Assembly: GCA_035649275.1 (NCBI GenBank) | Contig: DASRJW010000036.1 | Coordinates: 1 to 64,000 of the forward strand | DNA from: Candidatus Krumholzibacteriia bacterium | GTDB lineage: Bacteria; Krumholzibacteriota; Krumholzibacteriia; G020349025 | Direction: 5' to 3' | Length of the DNA: 64,000 nt | Part shown: piece by piece, positions 37,124-48,205 of the stretch | Layout: each line of letters opens with the position of its first letter | How positions within the stretch are numbered: the stretch's first letter is position 1 | Program-made: the position numbers and the translations under genes | The notes under the pieces: model-generated | Seen by the model: the letters and a program-made list of their open reading frames with translations, nothing else | What the model was told of the DNA's origin: nothing | Database searches by the model: none

Positions 37124-37930
37124 TCAGGGCAGATACGGCTGCACTTCCGTGCTCGAGACGAACTTGGCCAGGGCCGCCTCCACCGTCGGCCGGGCCAGGA
37201 GCTCGCAGAAGAGATCGATTTCCCGCTGCAGCTCCTCCCGCGGCAAGGTCTTGATGAAGGCTTTGGCGGCGGCGGTGGTGGTAGCGTCGAACTTGGCCAT
37301 CTGTCGTGCGGTGGAGCGCGCCACCTGCAGCGCCGCGCCCTCGCCGGCCAGCTGGCTCACCAGACCGAGTGCATGGGCGCGGGTGGCGTTCAGGCTGCGT
37401 CCCGTGAGCAGGAGATCCCGCACCACGGCGTTGCCCACGTCCCGCTTCAGGCGCGGGATGCCGCCGAAACCGGGGACCAAGCCGAGGCGCAGCTCGGGGA
37501 AGCAGAAGCGCGCCAGCCGGTCGGCCACCACGAGATCGCAGGCGAGAGCCAGCTCCAGGCCACCACCGAAGCAGATGCCATGCACCGCAGCGAGCGTGGG
37601 GTGCGGCCAGGTATCGATGGCGTTCAGCACGGCGTGGATGCGCTCCAGGAAGCGGCGCACACCGGCCACGCGCGCCGCCGGCGCCGAGACCGCCTGCATG
37701 CCGGCGTACAGCTCGCGGAGATCGGCGCCGGCGCAGAACCCTGCCGGCAGCCCGCTATAGATGATGAGAGCGTGGGCGTGGTCGCGAAGCGCCTCCAGGG
37801 CGGTGACGCAGCGCTCCAGCTCGACCAGCGTGGTGGTGCCGATCTCGTTGCCCGGTGGCCGGTGCAGCTGCAGCTCGACGACACCGTCCACCAGCTTCCA
37901 GCTCAGGGCCTGGCCGGTGCATTCCCTCAT
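37124..37930 (-). CDS. enoyl-CoA hydratase/isomerase family protein
   Basis: 268-residue crotonase-fold protein. The oxyanion-hole segments are PAGFCAGADLRELYAG and AAVHGICFGGGLELALACD; the Glu in FPELRLGLVPGFGG corresponds to one catalytic glutamate of hydratases. The first motif has CAGAD as in active crotonases. It begins within the stop of AMP ligase A (ATGA, 37927-37930) and has GGGAGG upstream. In the operon it may hydrate, isomerise or hydrolyse an acyl chain held on the carrier protein; the exact reaction cannot be read from sequence. Confidence 0.9.
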   Translation of the reverse strand: MRECTGQALSWKLVDGVVELQLHRPPGNEIGTTTLVELERCVTALEALRDHAHALIIYSGLPAGFCAGADLRELYAGMQAVSAPAARVAGVRRFLERIHAVLNAIDTWPHPTLAAVHGICFGGGLELALACDLVVADRLARFCFPELRLGLVPGFGGIPRLKRDVGNAVVRDLLLTGRSLNATRAHALGLVSQLAGEGAALQVARSTARQMAKFDATTTAAAKAFIKTLPREELQREIDLFCELLARPTVEAALAKFVSSTEVQPYLP

Positions 37931-39675
37931 GCCTGCCTCCCGCTCGAGCTTATGACGCCGGCGCCGCGCCCCGCCGTGGCGCCCGGCGCAACGGGAGCAG
38001 CGTAGAGAGCGTCGAGCGCCGCGGCGAAGCGGTCGAGAACGCGCTGGCGCTTGATCTTGCCGTTGGCGGTGAGGAGCCCGCTCTCCGCCGTGAAGGGCTC
38101 GCGCTCGATGTGAAAGGCGTGCACGCGCTGGTAGTGCGGCAGCGTCGAGTTGAGCTTTTCCAGGGCCGCTGTGACTTGAGCGGCCGTCACTTCACCGGTC
38201 AGGATCGCGGTCAGATGCTGGCGCTGGTGGCCCACGACGAGGACCTGCTGCGCCTGGGGCACCGCGAGACGCAGGCGTTCTTCCAGCGGATCGGGTGCCA
38301 CCTTGTGCCCCGAGGTGAGGACGAGCAGGTTTTTGATCCGGCCGCTGATGCGCCAGAGCCCGCCCGCATCCACTTCGCCCTGATCGCCGGTGCGGAACCA
38401 GCCGTCCTGCATGCAGGCGGCGGTCTCCGCCGGCCGCTTCCAGTAGCCGGCGAAGAGGTGCGGCCCGCGCACCAGGATCTCGTCGTTCTCCCCCAGACGC
38501 ATCTCGATCCCCGGCACGGCGCGTCCGACGCGACCGGGGCGGCGCCGGCCCCGCGGCTCGTCCATGGTGCAGATGGCCGTCGTCTCCGTGAGGCCGTACA
38601 CCTGGAGTACCGGGATGCGGAGCATTTCGAAGAAACCTTGCGTCTCTTCGGCGAGCGGCGCCGAACCGCAGATGAGCGCCCGGAGATCGGGACTGATCTT
38701 CCGGCGCACACGCCGGAAGAGAACCGCGTCGGCGAGGGCGAGGAAGCCGTGGTCGAGGGCCCCGGCACGACCGTCCTGCTCGTGGGCCCAAGCAACCCGG
38801 GCGCGCCGGTAGAGGCCGCCGGCGGCGCTCGCTTGCAGCTTCTTGTCGATGCCCGCACGCAGGCGCTCGAGCAAGAGCGGGACATTCTGGAAGTAATGCG
38901 GCGAGGCGAGGCGGAGCTGCTCCTGCAGCTTGTCGATGTCCGTGGCCATCGTCAACAGGCTGCGGCGCGACAAGCTGCTGAGCAGGAGCAGCCAGGAGCC
39001 GGCGAAGCAGAACGGCAAATAGTGGAAGACCCGTTCCTGACCGGCGTGACCGTGCATCAGCTCGTCCAATCGCTGCAGCGTGCACGGCAGCATGTGGTCG
39101 ACGTTGCCCGTGGTGAGCACCACGCCCTTCGAATCACCCGAGGTGCCGGACGTATAGATGATGACGAGGGGGTCCTGGGCCCGACGCGGCAGCGGCGGCG
39201 TGTCGGCGGCGACGGTGGCGGTCGATGCGGCGCCAGGCGCAGCGGTGGTGGTGGCGGCGCCCCCCGCGCTCTCGGCGCCGACCTCGCTCAGGAGGCAGAC
39301 GGGAGCTTCGGGCCAGAGCTCTTGCACGGCGGCGCGCAGGAGATCGTCGCCGCAAACGATCAGAGCCGGCTCGCAATCGCGCATCATCCCCACCAGCTCC
39401 GCCGGGGACTGGCGGGTGTAGAGAGGCACGCGCACCAGGCCTTCCGCCATGATGGCCAGATCCGCCGCCACCCAGCGGATGCTGTTGGCGGCGAGGAGGA
39501 CGCAGCGGTCGCCTGGGCGTAGACCGGCGCGGCGCAGGAAGCGGCGGGCCAGAGCGACGCGAGCGAGCAGCTCGCCGGCCGTGGCGCGTTCGACCCGGTC
39601 GCTCCAGGCTTCCTGCAGCAGCAGGCGCCCGGGCTCCCGGTGCAGACCGTCGAGAATGCGCTCGAGGAAGTTCAT
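37927..39675 (-). CDS. AMP-dependent acyl ligase A (long-chain type)
   Basis: 582-residue adenylate-forming enzyme related to long-chain acyl-CoA synthetases. P-loop YTSGTSGDSKGVVLTTGN, then QVYGLTETT, RTGDQGEVD, GRIKNLLVLTSGHKV, and the C-terminal Lys motif NGKIKRQRVLDRF. Two different ligases in one operon suggest two acyl substrates or separate CoA- and ACP-loading steps. The ATG at 39675 has GAGAGG just after the pyruvyltransferase stop (gap six bases). It overlaps the enoyl-CoA hydratase start by four bases. Confidence 0.91.
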   Translation of the reverse strand: MNFLERILDGLHREPGRLLLQEAWSDRVERATAGELLARVALARRFLRRAGLRPGDRCVLLAANSIRWVAADLAIMAEGLVRVPLYTRQSPAELVGMMRDCEPALIVCGDDLLRAAVQELWPEAPVCLLSEVGAESAGGAATTTAAPGAASTATVAADTPPLPRRAQDPLVIIYTSGTSGDSKGVVLTTGNVDHMLPCTLQRLDELMHGHAGQERVFHYLPFCFAGSWLLLLSSLSRRSLLTMATDIDKLQEQLRLASPHYFQNVPLLLERLRAGIDKKLQASAAGGLYRRARVAWAHEQDGRAGALDHGFLALADAVLFRRVRRKISPDLRALICGSAPLAEETQGFFEMLRIPVLQVYGLTETTAICTMDEPRGRRRPGRVGRAVPGIEMRLGENDEILVRGPHLFAGYWKRPAETAACMQDGWFRTGDQGEVDAGGLWRISGRIKNLLVLTSGHKVAPDPLEERLRLAVPQAQQVLVVGHQRQHLTAILTGEVTAAQVTAALEKLNSTLPHYQRVHAFHIEREPFTAESGLLTANGKIKRQRVLDRFAAALDALYAAPVAPGATAGRGAGVISSSGRQA

Positions 39676-39681
39676 AACCTC

Positions 39682-41084
<1,403 letters not shown>

Positions 41085-41088
<4 letters not shown>

Positions 41089-42296
41089 GAACGCCCGCCT
41101 CCAGGGATGCCGCCGGCGACCGCCGGCGCGGCGACGCCGCGGGCGCTGTCACTACCGCCAGGGGGGACCTCGGGCGCCGTCTCCTGCGGCCAGTCCCGAT
41201 AGGGGTACTGGTAGCGCGTGGTGGTGGCGAACTGCAGGAGCTCGAGGCTGTAGGCGGAGAAGCGCATCGGCTCGCGGCCGAGCTCGGCGACGATGCGGCG
41301 GTTGTCGAACACGGTGTTCCAGAAGAGGTAGGGCAGGAACACCTGGAGCAGCGAACCCACGTGCCCGATCTTCGTGCCGCGCTGCGCGGCCGCGGCACGC
41401 ACCACGGAGCGGAAGGGCCGGCCGAGGAAGGGGGCGTACAGCGGCGGCTTCGTTCCCCGGGCCTGGGCCAGGGCCGCGGTCAACTCGCGGAAGGTCTGAG
41501 AACCGGTGCCGGCCGAGAGATGGTAGGTGTCGTGGGACGGTTTTTCCCGCAGGTGCAGCGTGGTGATGGCGTCGGCGACGTACTCCACCGGCACGATGTC
41601 GACGCGATGCTCCGGATGGAACGGCAGCACCGGAAGTCCGGCCAGGAAGACGAAAGCGCGCACCATGTCGAACTGCGTGGTCTCGCCGCGCCGGCTGTCG
41701 CCGAGGACGATGCTGGGCCGGAACACCAGGTGGCTCACGTCGTGCGGCAAGAGCTCGTGCAACATGTGCTCGCAGAACTTCTTCGTCCGCGCGTAGGGGT
41801 CGTAGTCGGACCGCCCCCAATCGATGGCGGCGTCCTCGCCGACCACCTCGTCCTGGCGCTGTCCGGCGACGGCGACGGTGCTGACGTGACTGAAACGCCG
41901 TAGACCGTGCCGCTCGTGGGCGCGCCGAGCGAGCTGCAGCACTTCCAGCGTGCCACGCAGGTTGACGTTGAGGCAGCTCTTCTCCGAGCGGCGGTTGAGC
42001 GAGGCGGCGCAGTGGATGATCGAGTCCGTCCCATCCAGCAGCCGGGTGTAGTCGCTCGCCGGGAGGCCCAGGTGGCTCTCGGTGAGGTCGCCCAGGAAGA
42101 TCCGGGTGCGCGTGCGCAGGTGCTGGTGGAAAACCGGGAAGTCGAAGTGCAGCTGCAGCGCCCGCCACAGCCGGCCTTCGGCCTCCTCGACGCTGCGGGC
42201 GCGCACCAGGAGGTTGAGCGACTGCCCCTGCGCCAGGAGGTTCGCTGCGACGTGTGCCCCGATGTAACCCGTCCCGCCGCTCAGGAAGATCGCCAT
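41085..42296 (-). CDS. extended SDR, thioester-reductase-like
   Basis: 403-residue NAD(P)-dependent reductase with Rossmann motif [10 protein letters not shown] (8-17), the Asp/Arg-rich segment after it, and catalytic YARTKK (YxxxK). The segment [20 protein letters not shown] resembles reductase domains that release acyl thioesters from carrier proteins as aldehydes or alcohols. The ATG at 42296 overlaps the FAR-fusion stop as TAATG. With the fusion gene it supplies two reductive steps in the operon. Confidence 0.88.
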
Positions 42297-44623
42297 TACG
42301 CTCGGGTCCCGACGGCCTCGCCGCGGGGCCGCCCTCCCGACACGGGTTCGGGCAAGCGGAAGGTGAAACGGGGGATCGTTTCCAAGGAGCGGCCCTCGAT
42401 GAGGGGATAGCACCAGCGGCGCATGGCGGGAATGTGCACGTCCACCCAGTAACGATGCCAGTCGTAACCATCGGCCTCGTAGGCGAAGGCGGCGCGCTCC
42501 TCGGCCGGCAACGCCGCCGAGAGGACGCGAATGTTCTCCGCCTCGAAGACGTGCTCGTTGTGCAGGATGAACGGCTCGTAGATCTCCACCAACTTGGCGA
42601 TCCGGCCCACGGCGCGCTCGGCGCGCACCAGCTGGCTCTTGAGCGGCGTCGCCGCGAACAAGCGGCGCAAACCGCGGAGGATCGCCTTGTGGCTCGGAGC
42701 CGAGAGCGTTTGGTAGCGGCGCTTGGAGACCGGGATGGCATCCATGCGGGCCTTCCACCACGAGCGATAGCCACGCTGCTCCATGTAGTGCTTGCGGTGC
42801 GCCAGGCCGGTGAGTTCGACGGCGCGCAGGATGTGCAGAGGATTGGTGACGGACGAAGCGATCTGGTAGACCGGCTCGTGACAGCGGCCGAGGAGCGCAG
42901 CGGCCACCAGCGTCATGCCCCGGCAAACGAGATCCACGGGGACCACATCGAGGCATTTGCGCTCGTTGGCGGGCAATTGCCGGAAGGTCGTTCCCAAGAG
43001 CCACGAAAGCGGCGCCGAGGTGTTGATGCCCTCGTTCCAGCCGACGAAGGGCTGCTCCAGCGAGGTCTCGACGATAGCAGGCCGCACCACCGCCAGGGGC
43101 ACTCGCTCGCCATGCCGCCGCAGCAACGATTCACCCAGACTCTTGGTGAAGGTGTAGGCGTTGGGCCAGCCCAGCTCGCGGGCGCGATGCCTGCCGGCTT
43201 CGGTGAGCACCTTGCGCAGCCAACCGAAACGGGAACCGTTGCGTCCTTTGGCGGCGTCTCCGGTGGGGTCGCCGTCCGGGTCGCTGTCCAGCTCGGCGGC
43301 GAGCCGCGCATTGGGCGGCCATTGCCGCGCCGCCTCGATGCGCTGGTGCAGCTCCTCTCGCTCCTGGGCGGCGTCGAAGCCCGCGCGCGGTCGCGGCACG
43401 TAGTCGGCCGCCAAGGTCTCGGCGATGCGACCCTCACGGTCACCGACGACGAAACAGGTGGACAGGTGCAGCAAGGCCGCGTGGTCGCTGCCGCGCACGA
43501 AATCGAGGACGTGGAGGGGCGCATCGACGTTGGCTGCGAGGGCGTTGCGCAGGTCGGGATTGAAGTCGGTGAGGCCCGAGCTGTTGACCACCACGTCCAC
43601 CTGGAGGCGCAAGGCGGCCAGGACCTCCGGCGCCAGGCCCAGGCCGGGTTTGGCGACGTCGCCTTCGTGGACCTCGAGGCGCGAGCCGATGAAACGCGGC
43701 AGGTCGTCGCCGTGGCGCTCGTGCAGGCCGCGGAACACCGGACTCTCTTCCATCATCTTTTCGAAGCGCCGGCGTGCCGTGGTTCCCTGCTGCGGGCGGA
43801 TCAAGAGATGGATCCTGCCGATCTCCGGGAGATGGGTGAGGACGTGGGTGAGCCACACCTTGCCGATGAAACCGGTGCCGCCGATGAGGAGCACCTGCTT
43901 CCCCGCCAAGGTCTCGCGCACGGACAATTGCTGCACCCGCTGCGCCCCAGGGAAGAAGACGACGGCGCGCTTCCTCGGCACCGGTGTCGCTTCCACCGGC
44001 AGGATGGCGCGCCGCAAGGTGTCCTTGTCCACGCCGAGATTCGCCGCCAGCTCTTCCATGCCGGCGCGGCCGTGCGGGTCGCGGCTGGCGAGCTTGGCGA
44101 TGCCGCCGCGCGAGTGCACCACCGGTTCGAGCAAACGGCCGGTGGCGTGTCCATCGCGCCACTCCAAACGGTTGGCGATGAAGCGATCCACCCCGAGATG
44201 GCGGGCCAAGGGGCGCACCACGTGCTCCAACCCCTGGCTGACGAGGACGACGGAATCTTCCTGCGCCATCGCACGGCGCAAACTTTCGATCCCGGGCTTC
44301 TTCAAACGGGGCACGAGAAAGAGCTGGAAGTATTCCTCCCCGAGCACATCGAGTCGATCACGGCTCATGCCGCGCGTCATCAGATGCAGCACGCGGCTCG
44401 ACAACGCCGGCGAGGTCGTGTACAGGAGCACGCGCCCGACCGAGACGGCGTAGAGCGCGGCGACGCGCTTCCAGCGTTCGGAATAGCGATAGGCGTTGCG
44501 CGCGAAGAACGCCAACGGTCCCACGGCGCCCAGATCGAGGAGGCAGTCCTCGACGCGCCAGACGGTCTCGTCCCGGGCAGGAGTGACCCTCAACACAGGC
44601 TGATGCTCTCCAGACGGGTTCAT
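42296..44623 (-). CDS. fatty acyl reductase fused to a degenerate HAD domain
   Basis: 775-residue protein. Residues 20-200 look like a PlsC-linked HAD phosphatase (VLLYTTSP...[16 protein letters not shown]...[16 protein letters not shown]) but the nucleophile Asp pair is replaced ([12 protein letters not shown]), so it is probably inactive. Residues 240-600 are a fatty acyl-CoA/ACP reductase ([24 protein letters not shown]) followed by a FAR C-terminal sterile domain ([23 protein letters not shown]). It would reduce acyl thioester to fatty alcohol. First gene of the nine-gene operon; no clear ribosome site at ATG 44623. Confidence 0.87.
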   Translation of the reverse strand: MNPSGEHQPVLRVTPARDETVWRVEDCLLDLGAVGPLAFFARNAYRYSERWKRVAALYAVSVGRVLLYTTSPALSSRVLHLMTRGMSRDRLDVLGEEYFQLFLVPRLKKPGIESLRRAMAQEDSVVLVSQGLEHVVRPLARHLGVDRFIANRLEWRDGHATGRLLEPVVHSRGGIAKLASRDPHGRAGMEELAANLGVDKDTLRRAILPVEATPVPRKRAVVFFPGAQRVQQLSVRETLAGKQVLLIGGTGFIGKVWLTHVLTHLPEIGRIHLLIRPQQGTTARRRFEKMMEESPVFRGLHERHGDDLPRFIGSRLEVHEGDVAKPGLGLAPEVLAALRLQVDVVVNSSGLTDFNPDLRNALAANVDAPLHVLDFVRGSDHAALLHLSTCFVVGDREGRIAETLAADYVPRPRAGFDAAQEREELHQRIEAARQWPPNARLAAELDSDPDGDPTGDAAKGRNGSRFGWLRKVLTEAGRHRARELGWPNAYTFTKSLGESLLRRHGERVPLAVVRPAIVETSLEQPFVGWNEGINTSAPLSWLLGTTFRQLPANERKCLDVVPVDLVCRGMTLVAAALLGRCHEPVYQIASSVTNPLHILRAVELTGLAHRKHYMEQRGYRSWWKARMDAIPVSKRRYQTLSAPSHKAILRGLRRLFAATPLKSQLVRAERAVGRIAKLVEIYEPFILHNEHVFEAENIRVLSAALPAEERAAFAYEADGYDWHRYWVDVHIPAMRRWCYPLIEGRSLETIPRFTFRLPEPVSGGRPRGEAVGTRA

Positions 44624-44737
44624 GGACGGTAGGCTGGCCCCCGGGCTGGACGTGCGTGAAAAACGTTCTACCGGGAACGGGTCACGCTAGCACGGCCTGG
44701 GAGGCGGCGCAAGAGGCGCCGGCGGGGAAGCCTGTTC

Positions 44738-46522
44738 CTAGTAGGCTTGCAGCTGCAGCACAATGCGGGTGTCTGCGGTCAAGGGAACCGTCGCCGCCGC
44801 CTGCGCGGCGCCAAAGCGCGCCGTGACTCGGTAAGGTGTTCGGAGGATCTTGTTGCCTCCCCCCGGCACGACGTCGAGGGTCACCATGTCCGGCAATGGA
44901 TAGGTGGAGCGGCTGGTCAGGTCGTACTCGGCCAAGTCCGTGGCGATGGTTCCGGCGCTGCCCGTCGTGCCCCGATACACCAGCTCTCCGGCATTGTTCG
45001 TGATCTGTACCTCGGCGCCAGCGAGGGGCTGCGTGGCGCCGTGGGTCACCGTGAGCTCGAAGTGCCAGCCCTGAGCGATGTCCTTCTTCGCCCTGCCGTC
45101 GTACCAGCTGCCGGCGGCGTCGAATTCGACCTCCATGCTCTCGAAGGCGGCGCCGTTCTCGTAGGTCGTGTGCTCGAAGAGGGCGGTGGAAGGCACCGAG
45201 GGATTGTCGCTGCGGATCGTCCGATAGGTCGGGTCGGCATCCTCTTTGCGGAAGGTGTTGCCGATGAAGCGAGGATAGCCGTCGGCGATGCCATAGCTGT
45301 CGGCGAGGAGGACGTTCGCCCAGTTGCTGATGACGGTGTTGTGGCGGAACACGAGGGCGGGCGAACGGTTCCAGCACACCACCGCGATGCCCGCCGCCTT
45401 GGCCCCATCGCCATTCTTGTTCCTGGCGATGATCACATTGTCCTCGAAGACGACGGCCGCAGTGGAATCAGGGAGTCCCACCCACAGGGCCCGCCCCCAG
45501 CTGTCCAGCCCCGGACCCAGGAGGTTCTTCTCCGCCCGGAGCAGGATGTGGTTCCGCCGCACGCGGACGTCGTCGGTGCCCCAGGTCATGCGGATGCCGG
45601 CGGCTCCGGTGTCGCCGTATTCCGTCCCCACCGCGGTGCTCTGCACCTCGATGTCGTTGTCCAGGATGTCGCCGTGGTGGGCCTCGGCCACCGCACCGAT
45701 GCCGATCGGGTGCACCCCTTCTCCGGTGATGGTGTTGTGGTGCACGGTGAAACCGTCCACGGCAAAACAGACGATGGCGTAGGAGTTCGTCACCACACTG
45801 CTCACGTGGATCCTGTTGTAGGCGACCTCGCAGTCGTTGCCGGAACTGATCCCGACTTGTCGCGTTCGCCGGATGTCGTTGCCCCGGACGAGTCCGCCCG
45901 TGCCGCGGCTGATGTCGATCGCCGCGATCAGGGAGTGGCGGTTGAGCACCACCGTGCCCTGGTCCTCGATGATGTTGTCGCGGAGGGTGATCTCCGAAAC
46001 CCACATGGCGCGGATCCCGTAGGTCTCGGGGGTACGATAGAGGAGCTCCACACCGGCAATGACGACCTGCGTCGCCCCGAGTGGGAAGCTGATGGGGTTC
46101 CAGCCCGTGCGTTGGGGATCGGTGGCCAGGCCGCCCGCTCCCTGGCGGATCGTCCCGGGCCCGCACACCACGATGTCGGTCGCGTTGTCGCGCTGGTGCA
46201 CCACGCCATGGCACTCCGCGACGTCGTTCCGCTCCCCATAAGTCACGATGTGGCCGTTCAGATTGAGGGTGATGTGAGAGGCGGCGAGCTGGAAGGCGGT
46301 CTTGTCGGCGGTCACGTCGGCGACGAGTCGGTACTCCGTGTCGGCGACATCCAGGAGTCCCGGGGAATCGATGTCCACGACGCGGGCACGCTGCGGGAAG
46401 GGAAACTGCTGCGGTGGTTCCGTGATGCGTTGCGCCGGCGTCCCCTCGGGGAGCACGAATTCACAGGCAGGAATGAAGGCGATGGCCGCCAGGATGCCCG
46501 CTCGCACCGCCTTCCACCACAC
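44738..46522 (-). CDS. right-handed beta-helix lipoprotein
   Basis: 594-residue lipoprotein with a parallel beta-helix of NosD/PbH1 type: repeated rungs such as ITLRDNIIEDQG, GGLVRGNDIRRTRQVG, FTVHHNTITGEGVHPIG, VVFEDNVIIARN, and FRHNTVISNWANVLL. A C-terminal beta sandwich follows. Proteins of this shape bind or cleave polysaccharides. The GTG at 46522 (GGAGG eight bases upstream) gives a short signal peptide ending in the lipobox IPAC; starting at the ATG of 46564 would add an unlikely leader. Divergent from the Tat DUF362 gene. Upstream of the lipid operon on the same strand. Confidence 0.85.
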   Translation of the reverse strand: MWWKAVRAGILAAIAFIPACEFVLPEGTPAQRITEPPQQFPFPQRARVVDIDSPGLLDVADTEYRLVADVTADKTAFQLAASHITLNLNGHIVTYGERNDVAECHGVVHQRDNATDIVVCGPGTIRQGAGGLATDPQRTGWNPISFPLGATQVVIAGVELLYRTPETYGIRAMWVSEITLRDNIIEDQGTVVLNRHSLIAAIDISRGTGGLVRGNDIRRTRQVGISSGNDCEVAYNRIHVSSVVTNSYAIVCFAVDGFTVHHNTITGEGVHPIGIGAVAEAHHGDILDNDIEVQSTAVGTEYGDTGAAGIRMTWGTDDVRVRRNHILLRAEKNLLGPGLDSWGRALWVGLPDSTAAVVFEDNVIIARNKNGDGAKAAGIAVVCWNRSPALVFRHNTVISNWANVLLADSYGIADGYPRFIGNTFRKEDADPTYRTIRSDNPSVPSTALFEHTTYENGAAFESMEVEFDAAGSWYDGRAKKDIAQGWHFELTVTHGATQPLAGAEVQITNNAGELVYRGTTGSAGTIATDLAEYDLTSRSTYPLPDMVTLDVVPGGGNKILRTPYRVTARFGAAQAAATVPLTADTRIVLQLQAY

Positions 46523-46824
46523 GACCGCTTCCTCCACGCCAACACGACAACCCTGGGCACCCATCCACCGGCGGGTTGCATTCTAACCCACGCGGGAGTC
46601 GTCGTACCACGATAGACACGGTAGCGTGCGCGGCGGCTCTTCAGCTGATCTGCGTTGGTGCTTCGTGCACACCGAAGAACATTCGGTGTCGAGGCCGTCG
46701 CTAGCGCACAAGACTTGCTTGCATGGAGTGTCAGGAACAGTCAGACTCAACGCACTTCGAGACGCCTCTCGAGTGCATCGGGTTCTCCCGAGGTCCAGGC
46801 GTCCCTGGGGTGGAGTGGGGCGGA

Positions 46825-48054
46825 ATGCGGGGAAACGAGAGAACGCTGGACGTCCTGAGGTTGGACCGCCGGAGCTTCCTCCAAACTCTGACCGCCGGTG
46901 TGGCCGGCCTCTTGGCAGGGGGAATCCCCTTCACCAGCAGGGCGGCGCGCAGCCTGGCTGCTGGCAATCCGCCTGCCCTCAGCGCGGTGCCCGCACATCG
47001 AGTCGTCCACGCCTACGACGCCGAGGCGACCTCGTGGAATTTCAGCACCGGTTTCTACTACGACTATGTCGTCCAGGCCCGAGTGGATGCGTTAGTGGAC
47101 CGGGCCATGGTGGAGCTCACCGACGCCCCCTCGCCCACCGATGCTTGGCGGCAGGTGCTGGCGCTCTACCGCCCGGGTGAGATCGTGGCGTTGAAGATCA
47201 ACACCAACGACGTGAACTGGGGCCAGAATCTGATCCTTTCCACCCCCGAGCTGGTGAGTTCCGTGGTCCGCGGGCTGAAGAGTGCGGGCATCCCCGAGCC
47301 CTCGATCCACGTCTACGACTCCACTCGGCCGGGCAGCGGCTCGATCCCGCAGCGGTACCGGGACAAGACGCACAACCGCTACCCCGGCGTCGTCTTCGTC
47401 GGCCCCGACGACAGCGGCTTCTCCGGCGGCTATCCCAACCAGGTCGTGAGCATGTCCAACATCGGCTGGTCCGGGCGTATCAGCGATGAGCTCTGCCGCG
47501 CCCAGCACCTGATCGCCCTGCCCGTTCTCAAGGCCATCCGGATCGATTGGGGCAACTCGGGAGCGCTCAAGCTGCATCACGGCACTATCGATACGCCGCA
47601 GGGCACGCACGTGCACCTGGTCAACGCCCGGGCCGCCACCAACCCGGTGGCCGCCATCTGCAACAACCCGCACGTCCGCGGCAAGCTGCGCCTCGTCGTC
47701 GCCGACGGTCTCTTCGGCATGTGGTCCGGGAAACACTTCGTGGGCCGGGGGGAGACGACCGATGTTCCGGCGCCCTGGCAGACCTTCGGCGGTGGCGCGG
47801 CCAACAGCGTGCTCGTCGGTGTCGACCCAGTCGCCATCGACTGCGTGCAGCTCGATCTCATCAACCGTGAACGGGCGCGGCGGGCGCTCACGCAGACGAC
47901 GCACCCGCTCTTGGATGCCTGCGCCGAGGCCGGTCTCGGCATCCAGGAGCACTCCGCGACGCTCGACTACACGCAAATCGACTACCGTGGCCTCGGCGTG
48001 CCCACGCCGGTGGAGGCCCCGACCTGGGGCGAGATGAAGCGCCGCTTCCGCTGA
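46825..48054 (+). CDS. Tat-exported DUF362-like protein with C-terminal TWG tag
   Basis: 409-residue protein. The twin-Arg signal is DRRSFLQTLTAGVAGLLAGG near residue 20. The mature part has DUF362-like phrases (PGEIVALKINTND, LPVLKAIRIDWGNSGALKLHHGT, DPVAIDCVQLDLIN) but I see no clear iron-sulfur cluster motif. Tat export implies folding or cofactor loading in the cytoplasm. The last residues are APTWGEMKRRFR, matching the tags at 7860, 24521, 27497 and 28406 (see findings). ATG at 46825 has GGGGCGGA in front; upstream frame is open to 46723 but is unlike a signal. Function unknown. Confidence 0.83.
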   Translation: MRGNERTLDVLRLDRRSFLQTLTAGVAGLLAGGIPFTSRAARSLAAGNPPALSAVPAHRVVHAYDAEATSWNFSTGFYYDYVVQARVDALVDRAMVELTDAPSPTDAWRQVLALYRPGEIVALKINTNDVNWGQNLILSTPELVSSVVRGLKSAGIPEPSIHVYDSTRPGSGSIPQRYRDKTHNRYPGVVFVGPDDSGFSGGYPNQVVSMSNIGWSGRISDELCRAQHLIALPVLKAIRIDWGNSGALKLHHGTIDTPQGTHVHLVNARAATNPVAAICNNPHVRGKLRLVVADGLFGMWSGKHFVGRGETTDVPAPWQTFGGGAANSVLVGVDPVAIDCVQLDLINRERARRALTQTTHPLLDACAEAGLGIQEHSATLDYTQIDYRGLGVPTPVEAPTWGEMKRRFR

Positions 48055-48205
48055 GCACCACCAAGTTCCTCTTCTTCACCTTGTACCCCAACGAATTCGC
48101 CGGGCGACAACCACCGTCACCGGCGTGGACGCAGTGTCGGCGCTCCGGTTCTCGAGCCGGCACGGACAAGGCGGTCGCGTCCGGCACGGGTTTTTCTCTG
48201 TGGGG

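Noticed and set aside
42254-44632. Long open frame on the plus strand antisense to the FAR fusion gene (and similar ones at 34053-35345 and 25493-27448)
   Set aside because: High-GC sequence gives long antisense open frames; these proteins have odd composition (many Arg/Ala/Gly), no motifs, and no ribosome sites, while the minus-strand (or plus-strand) genes have clear domains.
48055-48205. Terminator after the DUF362 gene (CGGAC...GTCCG then GGGTTTTTC)
   Set aside because: The five-base stem is separated from the T-run by GCACGG, making it a poor terminator; not listed as a feature.
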